From: Paragordius varius
Lineage: Eukaryota; Nematomorpha
Length of the DNA stretch: 64,000 nucleotides
NCBI GenBank assembly: GCA_964247055.1
Contig: OZ176053.1
Span: 7,750,001 to 7,814,000, forward strand
Reading direction: 5' to 3'
Both the position numbers and the translations under genes were made by a program. This document shows positions 38,986 through 53,900 of the stretch, one piece after another; positions within the stretch are counted from its first letter, which is position 1; each line of letters begins with the position of its first letter. Under the pieces are notes generated by a model. The model made no database searches and was not told the origin of the DNA. It saw only the letters and a program-made list of their open reading frames with translations.

Positions 38986-41900
38986 GTTTTAAATTATAAC
39001 CTATCGTATTTTTTTCACAAAACATTTTATTACTTACACATAATCTTTAAAAGTCGAATTATGACAATTAATAAAAAAAGAGTATAACCAATGATTCAGT
39101 ATAGCAATAGGCATAGTGAAGTGTTTTTTCAAAAATCCACATTTAGAAAACTATTTCTTTATATGGAATAATAAATGCATATTTTAACAAAAATTATTAA
39201 TTAGTTTTATTAATATAACAAAACGGTTATTATAGCTTGATTCTAATGTGCTCTATTATTTTGTTAAAATAAATAAGTACAAAAACGGTGGATAAATTAT
39301 GAAAATATATTTCATTTTTAAAGTTAATAAGATACAAATTTGTGAATTATGTAATCGGAATCACCCTATTAATTGGTCATTATATTATATAATAAATAAA
39401 AATGCATAATTTATCAAAACTTAGTTGTTAGAATACAAAGTGCCAAAAAATTAAAGCTTTCCAATCTGTTAAAATATACGGTTATCATTTGTGAAACATG
39501 AAATTAGATTGGATTTCATTGTTTTTTTAAAGTCATTTTGTCTTTGAGTCATCCAAGAATTACTGACTACTCTTTTTTAAATTTGTCGAGAAATTTCACC
39601 GCCTCAAATTTTTAAATTAATTTTTAGTATATAAATATTAAAATTTTTAACGCAATATATACTTTGCTATACATTGACGTTTTTTTCGAAAGTTCTATTA
39701 AAAATTAATTTTTACGTTTTAACTAGCGTAAATCTTGTTGAAAAAAGGGTTCATTAAAATGACCCATATATGTGGATTATTTCGAAATATTATTTAATAG
39801 CTATGATCTTATAGGATTTTAAAAACGGTGCTTCATATAATTTTTAAAACTGTGCATTCGTATAATTATATTCTTTACTGGTGTATGGCCCCAAATTGAC
39901 GGCTAACGGAAAAAAATCGCTATACTATAATTTTTTTATGGGTATTTTTTAAAGCCTTTATTGAACCCTTATGACTTCTTAAGTTTTTTGAAAATTAGCT
40001 CCAAAACCACGCCATTTTTGTATGGCGTTTCAGTTTTAAACCGGTAAACCTATATGCAAAAAGCGCTTAGTTAATTTTTTTGCCTTTATAGGGAAAATAT
40101 TTGGAATCATCCTTGATACCATCTTCTCATGGGTTATTCGAAAAAATGCCTTAAAACTAAATAATCGTTATATGATGTCGTATTTTATAGCATAAAGGTC
40201 CCAAATTAACGCCTAATAAAAAACGCATGACCTTAATTTTTGCATTTTTACGGGTAATATTTCAGGCCCTTATAAAACATATATCGCCTGATAAGTTTTC
40301 TGAAAATTAACTTCTAAACAACGCAATTTCGAAATGGTGGCGCAGTTTTAGGCGGGTAGCTCCCTACCCAGAGACTGATCCAGAAAAAGCGCTTGAATAA
40401 AAGTTTTGCCTTTTTAGGGAGAATATCTGGAATCAAGATTGATTCCATATGCACTCATTAGTTTTTGGAAAAATTGCATCAAAACTAAACAATCATTTTA
40501 TGGTGGTGCATTTTACGGGGGGAAGGCCTAATTAACGGCTAATTTCAAAACACCGCACGACCTAAATTTTTGCCTTGTTACAGGTAATATTTTAAGCAGC
40601 TATTGAACTTATATGGCCTGATAGGTTTTCTGAAATCTAGCCCCAAAGACACGCTATTTCGTTATGACGGGTCAGTTATTAGCGGGTAGCTCCTTACACG
40701 GCAGCCAATATAACAGAAACGCTTAACTAAAATTTTTGCCTTTTAACAGGAAATACCTGGAATCCTTATTGAATTTTTACGGTCTCATACTTTGGGCTAA
40801 AAATAGAAATTTTTTTGATAAAAATGGCATTTTACGCGGGGAGCGGGTAAAAAGAGGGCCTAAATAAAAAAAGCGAGCCGACCATGTTCGGCGCAATCGA
40901 AATAAGTTTAAAAAATTATATTTGAAATTGAATGGTCCAACACGTTCTCCGGAAAATTGTCTCAAAGACACGATTTTTGTGTACTTCTCTTTTCAAAAAA
41001 AACCCGTTTTTTACACGAGGTGGGCCCGAACTGGGGAATTCAAAAAAAGGGCGAAACTATTGTCGGGGTATTCCTTAATGATTATATTTTTTCAATATTT
41101 GGATTTGAATGGGTTTATCGGTTTTCCGGAAACAGATCACAAAACCACCACTTTCCATTTTTATAAATAAATAGATTTTAATTTCATATGTATTGAATAG
41201 CGCAAAAAACGTAAATTGGTTTTAGTAAAATTTAATTCGATTTTGTCTCCCTTTGTCTATATGTAGCTGTTTATAAACACATATCAAAAAGCATTTTTTA
41301 AAAAAATTATTGATCTACATAATCAACCATAAAATTTAATATCCCTTCTTATGAGGAAAAAATCTATTTATAACCAAGCACACCCGCAATCCTATAATTT
41401 AATAATATGCTGATATCATTAACATAACACATTTCTTTTTTATTCGCTTTTACACAGAGAGCAATAAAATATTTCATTAATCAATTATATTTTTCAATCA
41501 GGTGACTTAATAAATTTTTTAACACAACAACCAATTCATGTTTGTAACATCATGCTAAAATTTCGTACTACTCTATCTTTATAACTACTCAATTAGAGGA
41601 GGAAAAATTATTAAAACCATTTGTTTACTAATTTGGTATGTTTACTTGATACTTGATACTTGATGGCTTTTTGACTTCAATTTTGAAGGTGTCCGTGAAC
41701 GGTCTTAATCCAAAGGTCCTTATCTAGACATTTGGTAATGTCGAGGTTTAGTGTTTTTATGTCATTTTTAATGTTGTCGCTCCAGGAATGTGTTGGGCGC
41801 CCTTTGCGGTTGTTTCCAAAGGGTTGTATGTGCTTAATGGTTTGGAGTGGGTGGTCGGTTTGTCTTCTTTCAATGTGACCCAAGTGTTTAAGCCTGCTTT

Positions 41901-44900
41901 TTTGTATAAACTTTTCTACTGTGTCATTTTTGTGTTTAGGATGAATATTGTAGTCAGAACAGCAAGCTTTAATTATTTTGTTTTCCGTATTTATTATTTT
42001 GTCAAGATTTGTTTTACAGTATGCATTTTAATGTCTGTTAAGTAATTTTATTGCCTGCCAAATAACATAAATGGTTTATCAAAAGCGTAAAATACTGACC
42101 CACGAAATTATTTCGTAGTACACATATGAAAGAAGATTGACGTGAGAATTAACATAGGCTTTAATTTGATGGATATTTTGTAATGTTAAATTTTGGGAAT
42201 ATTATAGCAATTTATGTTAACATTTGTAATATTGTTGTTACGTATTTAGATGCGGAATTTTGTGGGTTTTTATCTTTGATAAATTAATAAATATACGTAT
42301 TTTAAGATATTTTATGTTAATTATTCCTAAATTTAATAATAAATATTTTTCAACATGCTAAATACCTGTATTAATTAATCTTGGTATTATAATTTTATAT
42401 AGTTGTTATTACTAATTAAAAAACACAGGTAAATATATATTTGTGAAAATTTAAGTAGATTTTTGTCTTTTATGTTTTGCATTATTTTTATCAGGTAAAA
42501 ATTGCGGTTTTTAATAAATTTCCTAAAAATTTAGTTTTTTTTGTTTTTTAGGTTTTGCATTGTTAGTTGTAATTAATTACTACATATTTTGGACATTTTA
42601 ATAATTACAGGAATTGCGGTTTTTAACAAATTCAGTAAATATTTAGTTTTTTTTGTTTTTTTTAGGTTTTGCATTGTTAATTGTAACTAACTACTGCATA
42701 TTTTGGACATTATAATAATTACAAAATTTAGTAAAAAGTTAATTTTTTTGTTTTAGAGGATTTTCATTGTTAATTGTAATTAATTAATTTTGGACATTTC
42801 AATTAATAAAGGTAAAAAATGAGGTTGTTTTTATATTTAATAAAATTTAATATTTTCTTGTTTTTTTATTTAATATTGTTAATTGTATACTACATATTTG
42901 GAAATTTTGATAAATACAGGTGAAAATGGCGGTTTTTAACAAATTTCAAATGTAACATTTTTTGTATCTTGTATCATTGTTATTTAATTAATTACTAAAT
43001 ATTTTGGACATTTAAAAAACTTGTGTAAATTGCGGTTTTTATTAAATTAGTAAATTTTATTTTTTGTTCAACCTTGCTAATATATTTATCACTATATATT
43101 TGTGCATTGATATATACAGGTAAAAATTACTATGAGCGGTTTTTTGAATTTTTTAAAATATTTTTTTTACATTGATAACTTATATAATAAATATAGTTAA
43201 CATATCTGAGTAGGTAAAAATGCATGTTACGGTTTTATGTTTGACATTTTATTTTCCATCAACTATTTATATTTTAACAAACAACTTATGTCACCAAAGA
43301 TTGAAAATAAGATCAAGATATATAAAACATCTTTTAAAGTATCTGAATATCGCCAAATATAAATTTATTTAAATTATAAATGTATAATTATACAAAATAT
43401 TGTTTGAAATTAACATTCTTCTTATTGATATTAATACAGGTAATTTGTTTATATAATTGATGTACGATGCGGTGTGCGTTCATGATGATCATATGGATTG
43501 AAGAATAGTATAAGATGTAGATAATCCTGAATATTTTAATCACCATCATTTTTTAGGTAGATTCTATCACCTAAAATATAAGATAATTGATATATTAGAA
43601 AATTGATACCTGGAAATATTGGGGGAAACATTAATAGTTTGAAAGGGAACTCAAAAGGTTGACTTGGCTTTTTAACAACTAAATTTGCAAAAAAATATTT
43701 TCTTCATGATAAAAAATTCAAAAATGATACCTTATTTTACGTTTTCGTTTTACCATCCTTAACTATAAATATAAAAAATTATTCTTCACGATTGGTATTT
43801 ATTTATTTTAGTAAAAAAATAAAAAATATATGTAATGGATATAGAAAAACAATGCTGAAAAAAATATAAATATAGGATCACATTAGAATTAAATATAGAA
43901 ATAGGAATATTGACAATTATTGTGTTTCGGGTTCGCTGTTGGACCGGATGAAGTTGGAGGTAGGTGTCTCCGAGAGAGAGGGGATATAGTTTCTCCCACT
44001 AGTGAATTCAAAGAATATGTCAGAGGAGAATTTAATAGTGTCGATAACTATATCCTTTCTCATCTCGGACTTATTTTTCATGTTTATATTTTCAAATAGT
44101 CGTTCATTTTTGTAATGCCATGACCCAAGTGCGCCCACGACGATTGGGATGATGTACACCTCGTCAAATTGGCCGGAAAGTGAGACTGTGAGGTGACGAT
44201 ACTTCTCTATCTTAATATTGTGTGCTTCGTCTAGGGCGTTAGGCCCGTTCTCGTAGGTAACAGTTGGATCGATGATGATGCACTTGTTGCCAACTGCCAC
44301 TACGAGGTCGGGTCGAAGTCTTGACGAGTCCAGTGCTTGATTTTCGGCTATGAGTCGTGCATTGGATGGGAGGTTTTCTTTGATGTGACGTACTATATTA
44401 TCGTGCCGCAAGTTAATTAAGCGGCTGCTGTTGGCACAGAACCCAAGAATATGGCCTGTGGATTCGTTGGGCTCGTTGCATCTCCGGCAGTTTCGATCAT
44501 ATGAATTGGCGAACCTTTGGCTTTTTGTGGGTAGGAGGTTAAGCCTTGCTTTGTGTATGAACTTCCAGTCCCTGTATCTTAGGTTTCGGAAGTTGTATAG
44601 GAAGAAATGTGATGCTTTGTGTTGTGCGACACACTGCATTACCTTTCCTTGCGAGGCCGTGTGTTCAAGATCACGGTCGATATGATCTCTTTTCCACTTG
44701 CGCAGGAGCGATACTACATTGTGTCGATTCTTTATATCGATTGTAATGTTGTTAAACGCTACTGAGGGCGTTGGGTCGAGTGACCAACTGACCTTGAGGC
44801 TTCTGGAAGCCATTCGGGCTTTGGTCCATACATTGTCGAACCCATTGTTTCTGTTGATGGAGTCGGGTGGGTTGTCCCCTGATAGAAATGAAGCAAGCTC

Positions 44901-47900
44901 GCTATGTGACGGAGAGTTGAGTTTGAATCTCTTACCTGCGGTTTTACTTAGTTCATGAACAGCGGTGTTCCGGACCACTTCGTCGTTGCTGGTTAGTAAT
45001 TTGAAGGCCGAGTCAATCCGGAAGATGTTCATGTCATCTTTTGTTAATGGAAGCCCTAATGCTCCTTTGCTGCGAGAACCAAATAGGTAACTATTGGCCG
45101 CACTTTTTGGGATTGCGAGGATTTGTTTTACTGCTTTACATATTTTGTAATCGATTGTGTTGCTAATATTATAATTAAGCTGGTTATGCCTGAGCATGTG
45201 TGTAAGGGTAGGGTAGAAAAATGTTTTTATTGCGTCAAGTTTTTGAGCGGGATTCAGACTGGATTGTTGGATTTTATCGACTAATTCGCAGTTAGGGATT
45301 TGTTTGTAAAAGTGGAGGCCGACTGGGTTGCCAAGGAAATTGATTGTGTCGGCTTCATTTATTATGTTGATTGGCAAGCTGTCTATTATGAATGGGGTCT
45401 GATCGCTGTGGCTGATGAGCGAATTACACTTTTGTGGGTTAAGAAGAAGTCCAATCTTGCTCAGTGACTGTTGTACTGAATTTATGGCGCGTTGGTGATT
45501 GTGGTGTTCTATCGATATCAGGCATATGTCGTCAGCGTATGCTAACGCATCGTGGCCGTCTAATCTAAGGAACTTCAGGGTGTCATTGATGACGAGGTTG
45601 AACAGGGTGCCGGATAGTGGGCACCCTTGTTTGATGCCAGAGTTGAAATTTATTAGCTTGGTGTGACCATTGCCAGTCATGAAAGAGGTAGCAGCGTTTT
45701 TATAGATATCGCTGATAAGGTTGGTAAAACTACTACTAAGGCCAATTTTCTGGAGGCAGTCGGAAATACATTTGTGAGGAACAGAATCAAAGGCGGCCGA
45801 GATGTCCAGCCATGTTATAAATAGAGGTGTTTTATGTGTTTTACTATGCCTTATGCGGGAACTGATTGTGAAGTTATGTTCTAGGCATCCGTCGTATGGC
45901 ATAAAACCTTTCTGTGCTGGGTCAAATATGTTGTTAAGTTTTGCGTAATTATTGATTCTATCCGATAATAATGCCGTAAATATTTTATATATTGTGTTGC
46001 ACAAGGCTATTGGACGCCAGTTTTTGATAATAGAAAGGTCAGAATTTTTCTTTGGGATTAGAATAGATTTTGTGGTTTTCCAATGCGAGGGGATCTTGCC
46101 AAATTTGATGCACGTGTTGAAAATTTTCTCCAGGAGGAGGCAGTGTGGGTCTAATCTTTTCCACGTGTTGTAAGTGATACCATCATTACCAGGGGACGAG
46201 TTATTCATCTTGTATAATTTCTTTTTTATTTCACAATGAGAAAATGGCTCTAGCTCGAATAATTCTTCTCCCTCAAATGTGACTGGTTCTAAAACCAGTG
46301 GCGGAGTGTTACCAATTTTGTTTATGTAATAATTTTCAATCGTTTCACTGTCGATATTGCAGTATTTGGGGGGTCCTTCTACGATTAGTCGCCAAAGCAA
46401 ACAATGTTAGTGTTGCCTGCTTTTGGAGTGCTGTTGCATTCCAAGCTTTTGAAAAAAATTATTTGTTTCTATTTTCTATTTGACGTCATTGGTATGGTGA
46501 AATCATATAAGCCTTTTCATATTTATAGTTTAGGATGGTAGAACGAAAAAAAACATAAAGTATCATTTTTGAATTTTTTATCATGAAGAAAATATTTTTT
46601 TGCAAATTTAGTTGTTAAAAAGCCAAGTCAACCTTTTGAGTTTCCTTTCAAACTATGAATGTTTCCCCCAATATTTCCAGGTATCAATTTTCTAATATAT
46701 CAATTATCTTATATTTTAGGTGATAGAATCTACCTAAAAAATGATGGTGATTAAAATATTCAGGATTATCTACATCTTATACTATTCTTCAATCCATATG
46801 ATCATCATGAACGCACACCGCATCGTACATCAATTATATAAACAAATTACCTGTATTAATATCAATAAAAAGAATGTTAATTTCAAACATAATATGAATA
46901 TTTTGTATAATTATACATTTATAATTTAAATAAATTTATTTATATTTGGCGATATTCAGATACTTTAAAAGATGTTTTATATATCTTGATCTTATTTTCA
47001 ATCTTTGGTGACATAAGTTGTTTGTTAAAATATAAATAGTTGATGGAAAATAAAATCTCAAACATAAAACAGTAACATGCATTTTTACCTACTCAGATAT
47101 GTTAACTATATTTATTATATAAGTTATCAATGTAAAAAAAATATTTTAAAAAATTCAAAAAACCGCTCATAGTAATTTTTACCTGTATATATCAATGTAT
47201 CACAAATATATAGTGATAAATATATTAGCAAGGTTGAACAAAAAATAAAATTTACTAATTTAATAAAAACCGCAATTTACACAAGTTTTTTAAATGTCCA
47301 AAATATTTAGTAATTAATTAAATAACAATGATACAAGATACAAAAAATGTTACATTTGAAATTTGTTAAAAACCGCCATTTTCACCTGTATTTATCAAAA
47401 TTTCCAAATATGTAGTATACAATTAACAATATTAAATAAAAAAACAAGAAAATATTAAATTTTATTAAATATAAAAACAACCTCATTTTTTACCTTTATT
47501 AATTGAAATGTCCAAAATTAATTAATTACAATTAACAATGAAAATCCTCTAAAACAAAAAAATTAACTTTTTACTAAATTTTGTAATTATTATAATGTCC
47601 AAAATATGCAGTAGTTAGTTACAATTAACAATGCAAAACCTAAAAAAAACAAAAAAAAACTAAATATTTACTGAATTTGTTAAAAACCGCAATTTTTACC
47701 TGTAATTATTAAAATGTCCAAAATATGTAGTAGTTAATTACAATTAACAATGCAAAACCTAAAAAAACAAAAAAAACAAAATATTTACTAAATTTGTTAA
47801 AAACCGCAATTTTTACCTGTAATTATTAAAATGTCCAAAATATATAGTAGTTAATTACAATTAACAATGCAAAACCTAAAAAACTAAATTTTTAGTAAAT

Positions 47901-50900
47901 TTATTAAAAACCGCAATTTTTACCTCTATTTATTATAATGTCCAAAATATGTAGTAATTAATTACAACTAACAATGCAAAACCTAAAAAACAAAAAAAAC
48001 TAAATTTTTAGGAAATTTATTAAAAACCGCAATTTTTACCTGATAAAAATAATGCAAAACATAAAAGACAAAAATCTACTTAAATTTTCACAAATATATA
48101 TTTACCTGTGTTTTTTAATTAGTAATAACAACTATATAAAATTATAATACCAAGATTAATTAATACAGGTATTTAGCATGTTGAAAAATATTTATTATTA
48201 AATTTAGGAATAATTAACATAAAATATCTTAAAATACGTATATTTATTAATTTATCAAAGATAAAAACCCACAAAATTCCGCATCTAAATACGTAACAAC
48301 AATATTACAAATGTTAACATAAATTGCTATAATATTCCCAAAATTTAACATTACAAAATATCCATCAAATTAAAGCCTATGTTAATTCTCACGTCAATCT
48401 TCTTTCATATGTGTACTACGAAATAATTTCGTGGGTCAGTATTTTACGCTTTTGATAAACCATTTATGTTATTTGGCAGGCAATAAAATTACTTAACAGA
48501 CATTAAAATGCATACTGTATTTAGGGGCCATGTTTCGGTGGCGTAAGTAAGAGCTGGCCTGACACCTGCTTTGTATATTAGTCATTTATTATTGTTTGAT
48601 ACATTTTTATTTTTAAGGACAAATTTTAGGGAGTTGAATTTACCCCATGCTTGTTGGATTCGTTTCCGTATTGCTCCAGTTATATGGCCTGAAAATAAAA
48701 ATAAATTCTAGATTTATTACCATTGTTGAATTTAAATTTCAAAATTAAAATGTTTATCATTAAAAATTTTATATGATTGAAATATTTTAGGGTATTATAT
48801 CTGTCCTACTGTCACTGTTATTTGAATCAACCGAAAAGCAATTGTCGGCTACTTCAATGCGTTTTGTCTCACAATCTCTCATTATTATCACTCAGCATTC
48901 ACGAAATCCAAAAATTAATTTCATTTATGTCATCTCCTATTTAATTGGTATAACTTATATATATATATATATATATATAATAATTTATATTATTATGATT
49001 TCTTAAATATTGTTTGACATAGAAATTAGGATTGTTTTTTGGTTCATTATTTTCGATTATATTTTTTTACTTAAAATGGTAAAATTATGGTAGAATATAA
49101 ATAAAAGTCAATAAATATGAACATTTAAACAAAATTATATACTTATATATTTTATGTCTGATAATATAAGAAGCCTATATCTAAAAATAACAGTTTATAA
49201 ATTAAAAAAAAATGAAAAAGTTAGAATCGTTTAAAACCGAAAAGCGTGAACCGTTTTTATTCCGAAAAAGGTTCCGTTAGTTCCTGTAATTTCAATTTAA
49301 AAATAATTATTTTTATTAAAATAACCAATTTATTATATAGACGTATCTCTCTTTTAGATTTTTGGGTTTAAAATTTATTTCTTATTCTAAAATAACTGAT
49401 TTTAATTTAGACAAAGGAACAAAAAACATGTGCCCACCCATCATGACATGGATCCTATTATTTACTCTTAAACAATTTTGGTCAAATTTTTCAGTTATAT
49501 TTATTGAAACAACTCCTATTAATATCAATGAAACTTGTAATTATTCACCCTCAAAATTACACGTAAAGAATGATTTAGTTTCCAATAAATTTGATGAGAG
49601 AAACAATGGAACACACATTATTAACAGGGATGCGGAAAACATTTTGACGCTGTTGATTGTAATCTTTTTTATAATTTTTCTACATTGTTAAAAAACTAAA
49701 ACATAAAACATAGAATAAAAGCTTTTATATTTCTCTTTTAGTAAAAAACCAGATTGATCTTTGATTCTTTTATTGTATAAACCAGGGGTGTTAAGGACGC
49801 GTCCCTCCAAAGTATTTTTGCAGCCCGTGAGAAATTTCAAATGCAATATTTGAAAAAATCTAAGGAAAATTGATTTTCTTAAACAAATATTCCTAATAAA
49901 TCTTTCAGGATTTCGGCAATACTTTAGAAAAATTGTCAAAATAAATAGTAGTTTTTACATGTGGTAAAATGTAATAAAATATTTGTTAATTCCCATGTAT
50001 TTTTCGAATGCGTCCATCTGATTTTTCGACCCTAAAATGCGGCCCACAAAGCCATTTGGGTTGTGGCCACCCCTGGTAAAAACTATGTAATTTACGTATT
50101 TTTATCCATTTACATCTTATATCCTGCATTTTACCAAAAACGATACTTTGCATATAAGAAAAGAATTACAGATTAAAAAATATGGTTTTTTTCCATAAAT
50201 TATACCTTTTAATTTTTATGTTTGGCTTATTAATTTTGATTTTAATTTAGCTTTCTTGGCAATATGCCATACTTCAACAAAGCAGCTCTGATGTTAATGT
50301 AGTAAATGCTGGATTGGATCTTACAATTTGTTTGATGGAACAGTTTGTTTTAAATCCAACTCATGAGATTTATTTGGGAAGTAATGAGGAAAACAATATA
50401 AATTTAATTTACCAGCCCTCAAATTATATTTATAAACGTTTCTTGCAATATTTAACGCTACCATACATGCAAATTGACGCATCTATAAAATCAATTTCCA
50501 TAAATAATGTATTACCAGAGTATGTCAACCATATATTGAATACCGTCAAAGGTGTGGATAGAAAAAGTACAAAAATTGATTATAAATGAATTAGTATTGG
50601 ATTTTTTGATTTCAACTATATAATAATATTTCATTCTAACTGTTTTAATATTGTTTAATGGTGTAAAAAACTTGATATAAAAAAACGCCAAACTCAAACA
50701 ATTATTAAGTATTGGATGAAACTAATAATCTTACGATTATTCTTTTAATTCTACCCTGAATTACTCCATATTATATAAATTACATAATTAAATTAATAAA
50801 ATAGTTTGTGTAAGTAAATTTTTATGGATTGTGAGTTCTTTTTAATAATGATATATTGTGACTGGATTTATAATTTTTCCTTTTTCAAAAGGTAAAATTT

Positions 50901-53900
50901 CTTTTTTAACGAATTTTCAAATTTGATAAAACCGTATGTTTTTTAGCTTAACCAATCATAAAAAAAAGCCATGCTTATTATTACCGTTGTTTAAAATTAT
51001 TGTTAATTTTGTTGTATTTATTATTTTCGAGAATGCGTCATTGGGTTTAAACGGCTATTTTTTAAAAATATAATTTAAAATTTTAACATCAGATGGTTTA
51101 TCCACTGTCACTGGCCCTTTGGAAGCTGAGATCGAAAATACATCGAAATTGATTGATGCCCCTTCAGACATTGATAAAGAGGAGAATGAAAATCAATTGT
51201 CTGAAGACTATGTGGAGTTAAATCAGAAAGATAACGCAATGCTCCTTGATGATGGTAAAAATTTATTTATTTTATATTTTAAAAATATTTTTATTTTTTT
51301 GGAATTAAACATAAACAAAGTGAGATATTACTTCCTACGATTTTTTATATGATTTTATAATTCATTAATAATATCCGCATGTCTTTTTATAAAAAAAGTT
51401 TTCCCAATTTCCAATTTTATCTGCTTATTTTAATGGGGATTATTTTTGTTTTTATATTAAAGGTATAAGTATAGGGTCATCCCAAGTTACTCCCACAACT
51501 GAATTATCAAGGCGTAATGCGGGTCAATCATCAGATGAAAATATTGATAAGATTTCCCTTTCCTCAATTTTGTTGGATGAAACAGAAAATATCGAGGGCA
51601 CAAATATTAAAGAGGCCCTTTCAGAAAACGCGCTATTTTATGATGAGATAAATGCAAATAATGCCCTGTTTGAAGACGATATGTTAGATGGGACATCCAA
51701 AAATGGTTCATTTTATTTCAAAAACGTTTAAAATTGAATTTTAGCCTTAAAATATTCAAGTTTTTTTATTCAATTGTATTGATTATGAATATTTAGATTA
51801 TTCTATGGAAAATGGTGGTGATGAAGATGCTACAACGTTAGATACAAATTTGCAAGAAAAGATATTTTTGATACAAATCCCTTATCCTAAAATCCTGCTG
51901 GTAAATTTTGACAAACGATATAAAATTTATATATTTCACAAAATTATAGTGCTAATATAATATTTAGGACAAAAGGATGACCCTTTCATTATTATTTATA
52001 TTAACGGTTTTAAAAAACTTAAAAATAATCTTTAAATGCCTAAAGATGCTTTGAATTTATTTTTTTGATAAGTTAATTCATATTTTGCATCCAAAAGCAG
52101 TTTTAAATTATCACAATCTTTTTTCAGCCCACACAAGACATTATTGACCAAGATGTACACATTTCTATATTGAATGTGCTCTATCACAAAGTTTTATCAC
52201 AATTTATTTTGGAATACAAACATGATTCGAATGAAACTGAAACTCAACCTTCTGCATTTATTAAAACTTCAAACGCCTCTTTATCCAAAATCCTGGTCAC
52301 AATACACACCAACTCCGTTTTGTTTTTGGGAAAATGCATCCAAATATTTTCTTTAGTCCGTGATTTTCAATTTATTTTGCCGACTCAAGTCACTTTTACC
52401 GCAAAAAATGGTATTACAAATAAAATATATTTAAAAAATATAAATATCTATGTGAATAAAAATGAAATCTTAATATTTTTTCATGCATATAACGCTTTAT
52501 AATTCATTGGTTACATAATTATTTTAGGACTGGATGAAACTATTATCAGTAAAAAATGTCTTCTTGAAGATTTGCTAAAATTGTCCTCAAATTTTACCGA
52601 TGTTAGCCTTTTATTTCAAACATGCAATTTATTGGCACATACGGCGATATCTTTGGCTTTGATCCATGTTACTGGAAGTAATAATGAATATTTTACCGCG
52701 ACATAAAAATATAATCACCATATATTTCAATGAAAGAATTTTAAAAAAGGATCATCAGTATCATACGCCTATTTAAAACCAAAACGGTTTTGTGGCTTTT
52801 TTTATTTATTCTTACACAAAATTATTTAATTTTTTTATATTGTTTTCCCTCTAAAATAGCCTATCATTTTTTGTACTACATTTTCTATGGCTATTGATGA
52901 TATTGAAAAAATAAATAAATGACTAAACTGATTTTACCGAAAAATAAACCGGTATTGAAATTAAACTCTTTTTGGCAAAAAACTTTTTATCAAAACTGTG
53001 TTTTTGAAATTTGGCGCAGGACTGTAAATATTAAAAAATGTCAAGCTAAGCCAATCTTATTTTTTCTCGTTGATAAGCATAACTTTTATGTATATTGTGT
53101 CATTTACAAAAGAAAATCAATTAATAAATTTTAAGTTATTATTAACAAGTTTACTCACAAATTATATCATATTTTACTTTTTTAATTTCATTCCTATTTC
53201 ATCCAACAATTGTTGTTTTTAGGACCAAAGCATATTAAAATTGAATCCTCAGATTTACAACATCTTTCGGCACTAGAGAAGTTTTGTTATGATAGTTTAC
53301 GTTATTTTCTCCAAAATACAAATGGTACTCCTCATAAAACTGACTTAAATATATCTATATCCCAACTAAATAATCCTTTGGTTCAAAGCAATACACTCCT
53401 GGCTTGTAGAGATTTGATTGAGCAATTAACACATTTAGCCATGTTTTATGATCTGACATCAAATACTAACGCTGAAATATGTGCGTTCATTAAATATGTA
53501 ACGCAACTCGAATTGAGTACAAAGTATTGGCTTTGTCAGGTTAACTTTTTTAAAATTACATTTTTTTTCATAATTATTTTTAATTAAATTTATTTTTTAT
53601 CCCACGTATAGATTAATCATACAAAACTTTTATTGTGTATGAATGTTACTTTTGCCAACAAATTTGTCTACCAAACTAAAATGGATCAATTGTGTTATTA
53701 TATTAATTTTCCGGAAGGCAAAGTACATTCTAAATTATGAGTGTTAACTTTAATGTAAACCAAACATAGTTTTTTATGATCGGTATATTTAAACTCTAAT
53801 TGTTATTTAATTTATTTGTTCAGTTATAATATATTAAATCAATCGGCTGAACCATTTATTTGGTAGTATTTAACACCAAACTACACACATCTATTGTTTG

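Larger units (their letters stand above)
42017..48517. mobile_element. 6.5-kb long-inverted-arm element with TA target duplication, carrying an R2-like RT
   Basis: The arms 42017-43775 and 46515-48517 are near-identical inverted copies. The termini read CAGTATGCATTTTAATGTCT and are flanked on both sides by TA, as in Tc1/mariner-type insertions. Removing the element and one TA restores an open LINE frame, which fixes the boundaries. Both arms contain ~115-bp tandem repeats, so the structure resembles Foldback-type elements. Between the arms lies the RT ORF at 43917-46400. No DDE transposase is present. It lies in huntingtin intron 5, RT antisense to the gene. It may be a foldback element that received a 5'-truncated R2-like insertion, or a real RT-bearing mobile unit. 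Confidence 0.85.

Noticed and set aside
44431-46173. Plus-strand ORFs opposite the R2-like RT
   Set aside because: They are shadows of the 827-codon minus-strand frame, which carries all the RT and endonuclease motifs.
43917-46400. Classical 28S rDNA R2 insertion
   Set aside because: No rRNA sequence flanks the ORF. The neighbours are inverted arms, then a LINE relic, then a huntingtin intron.
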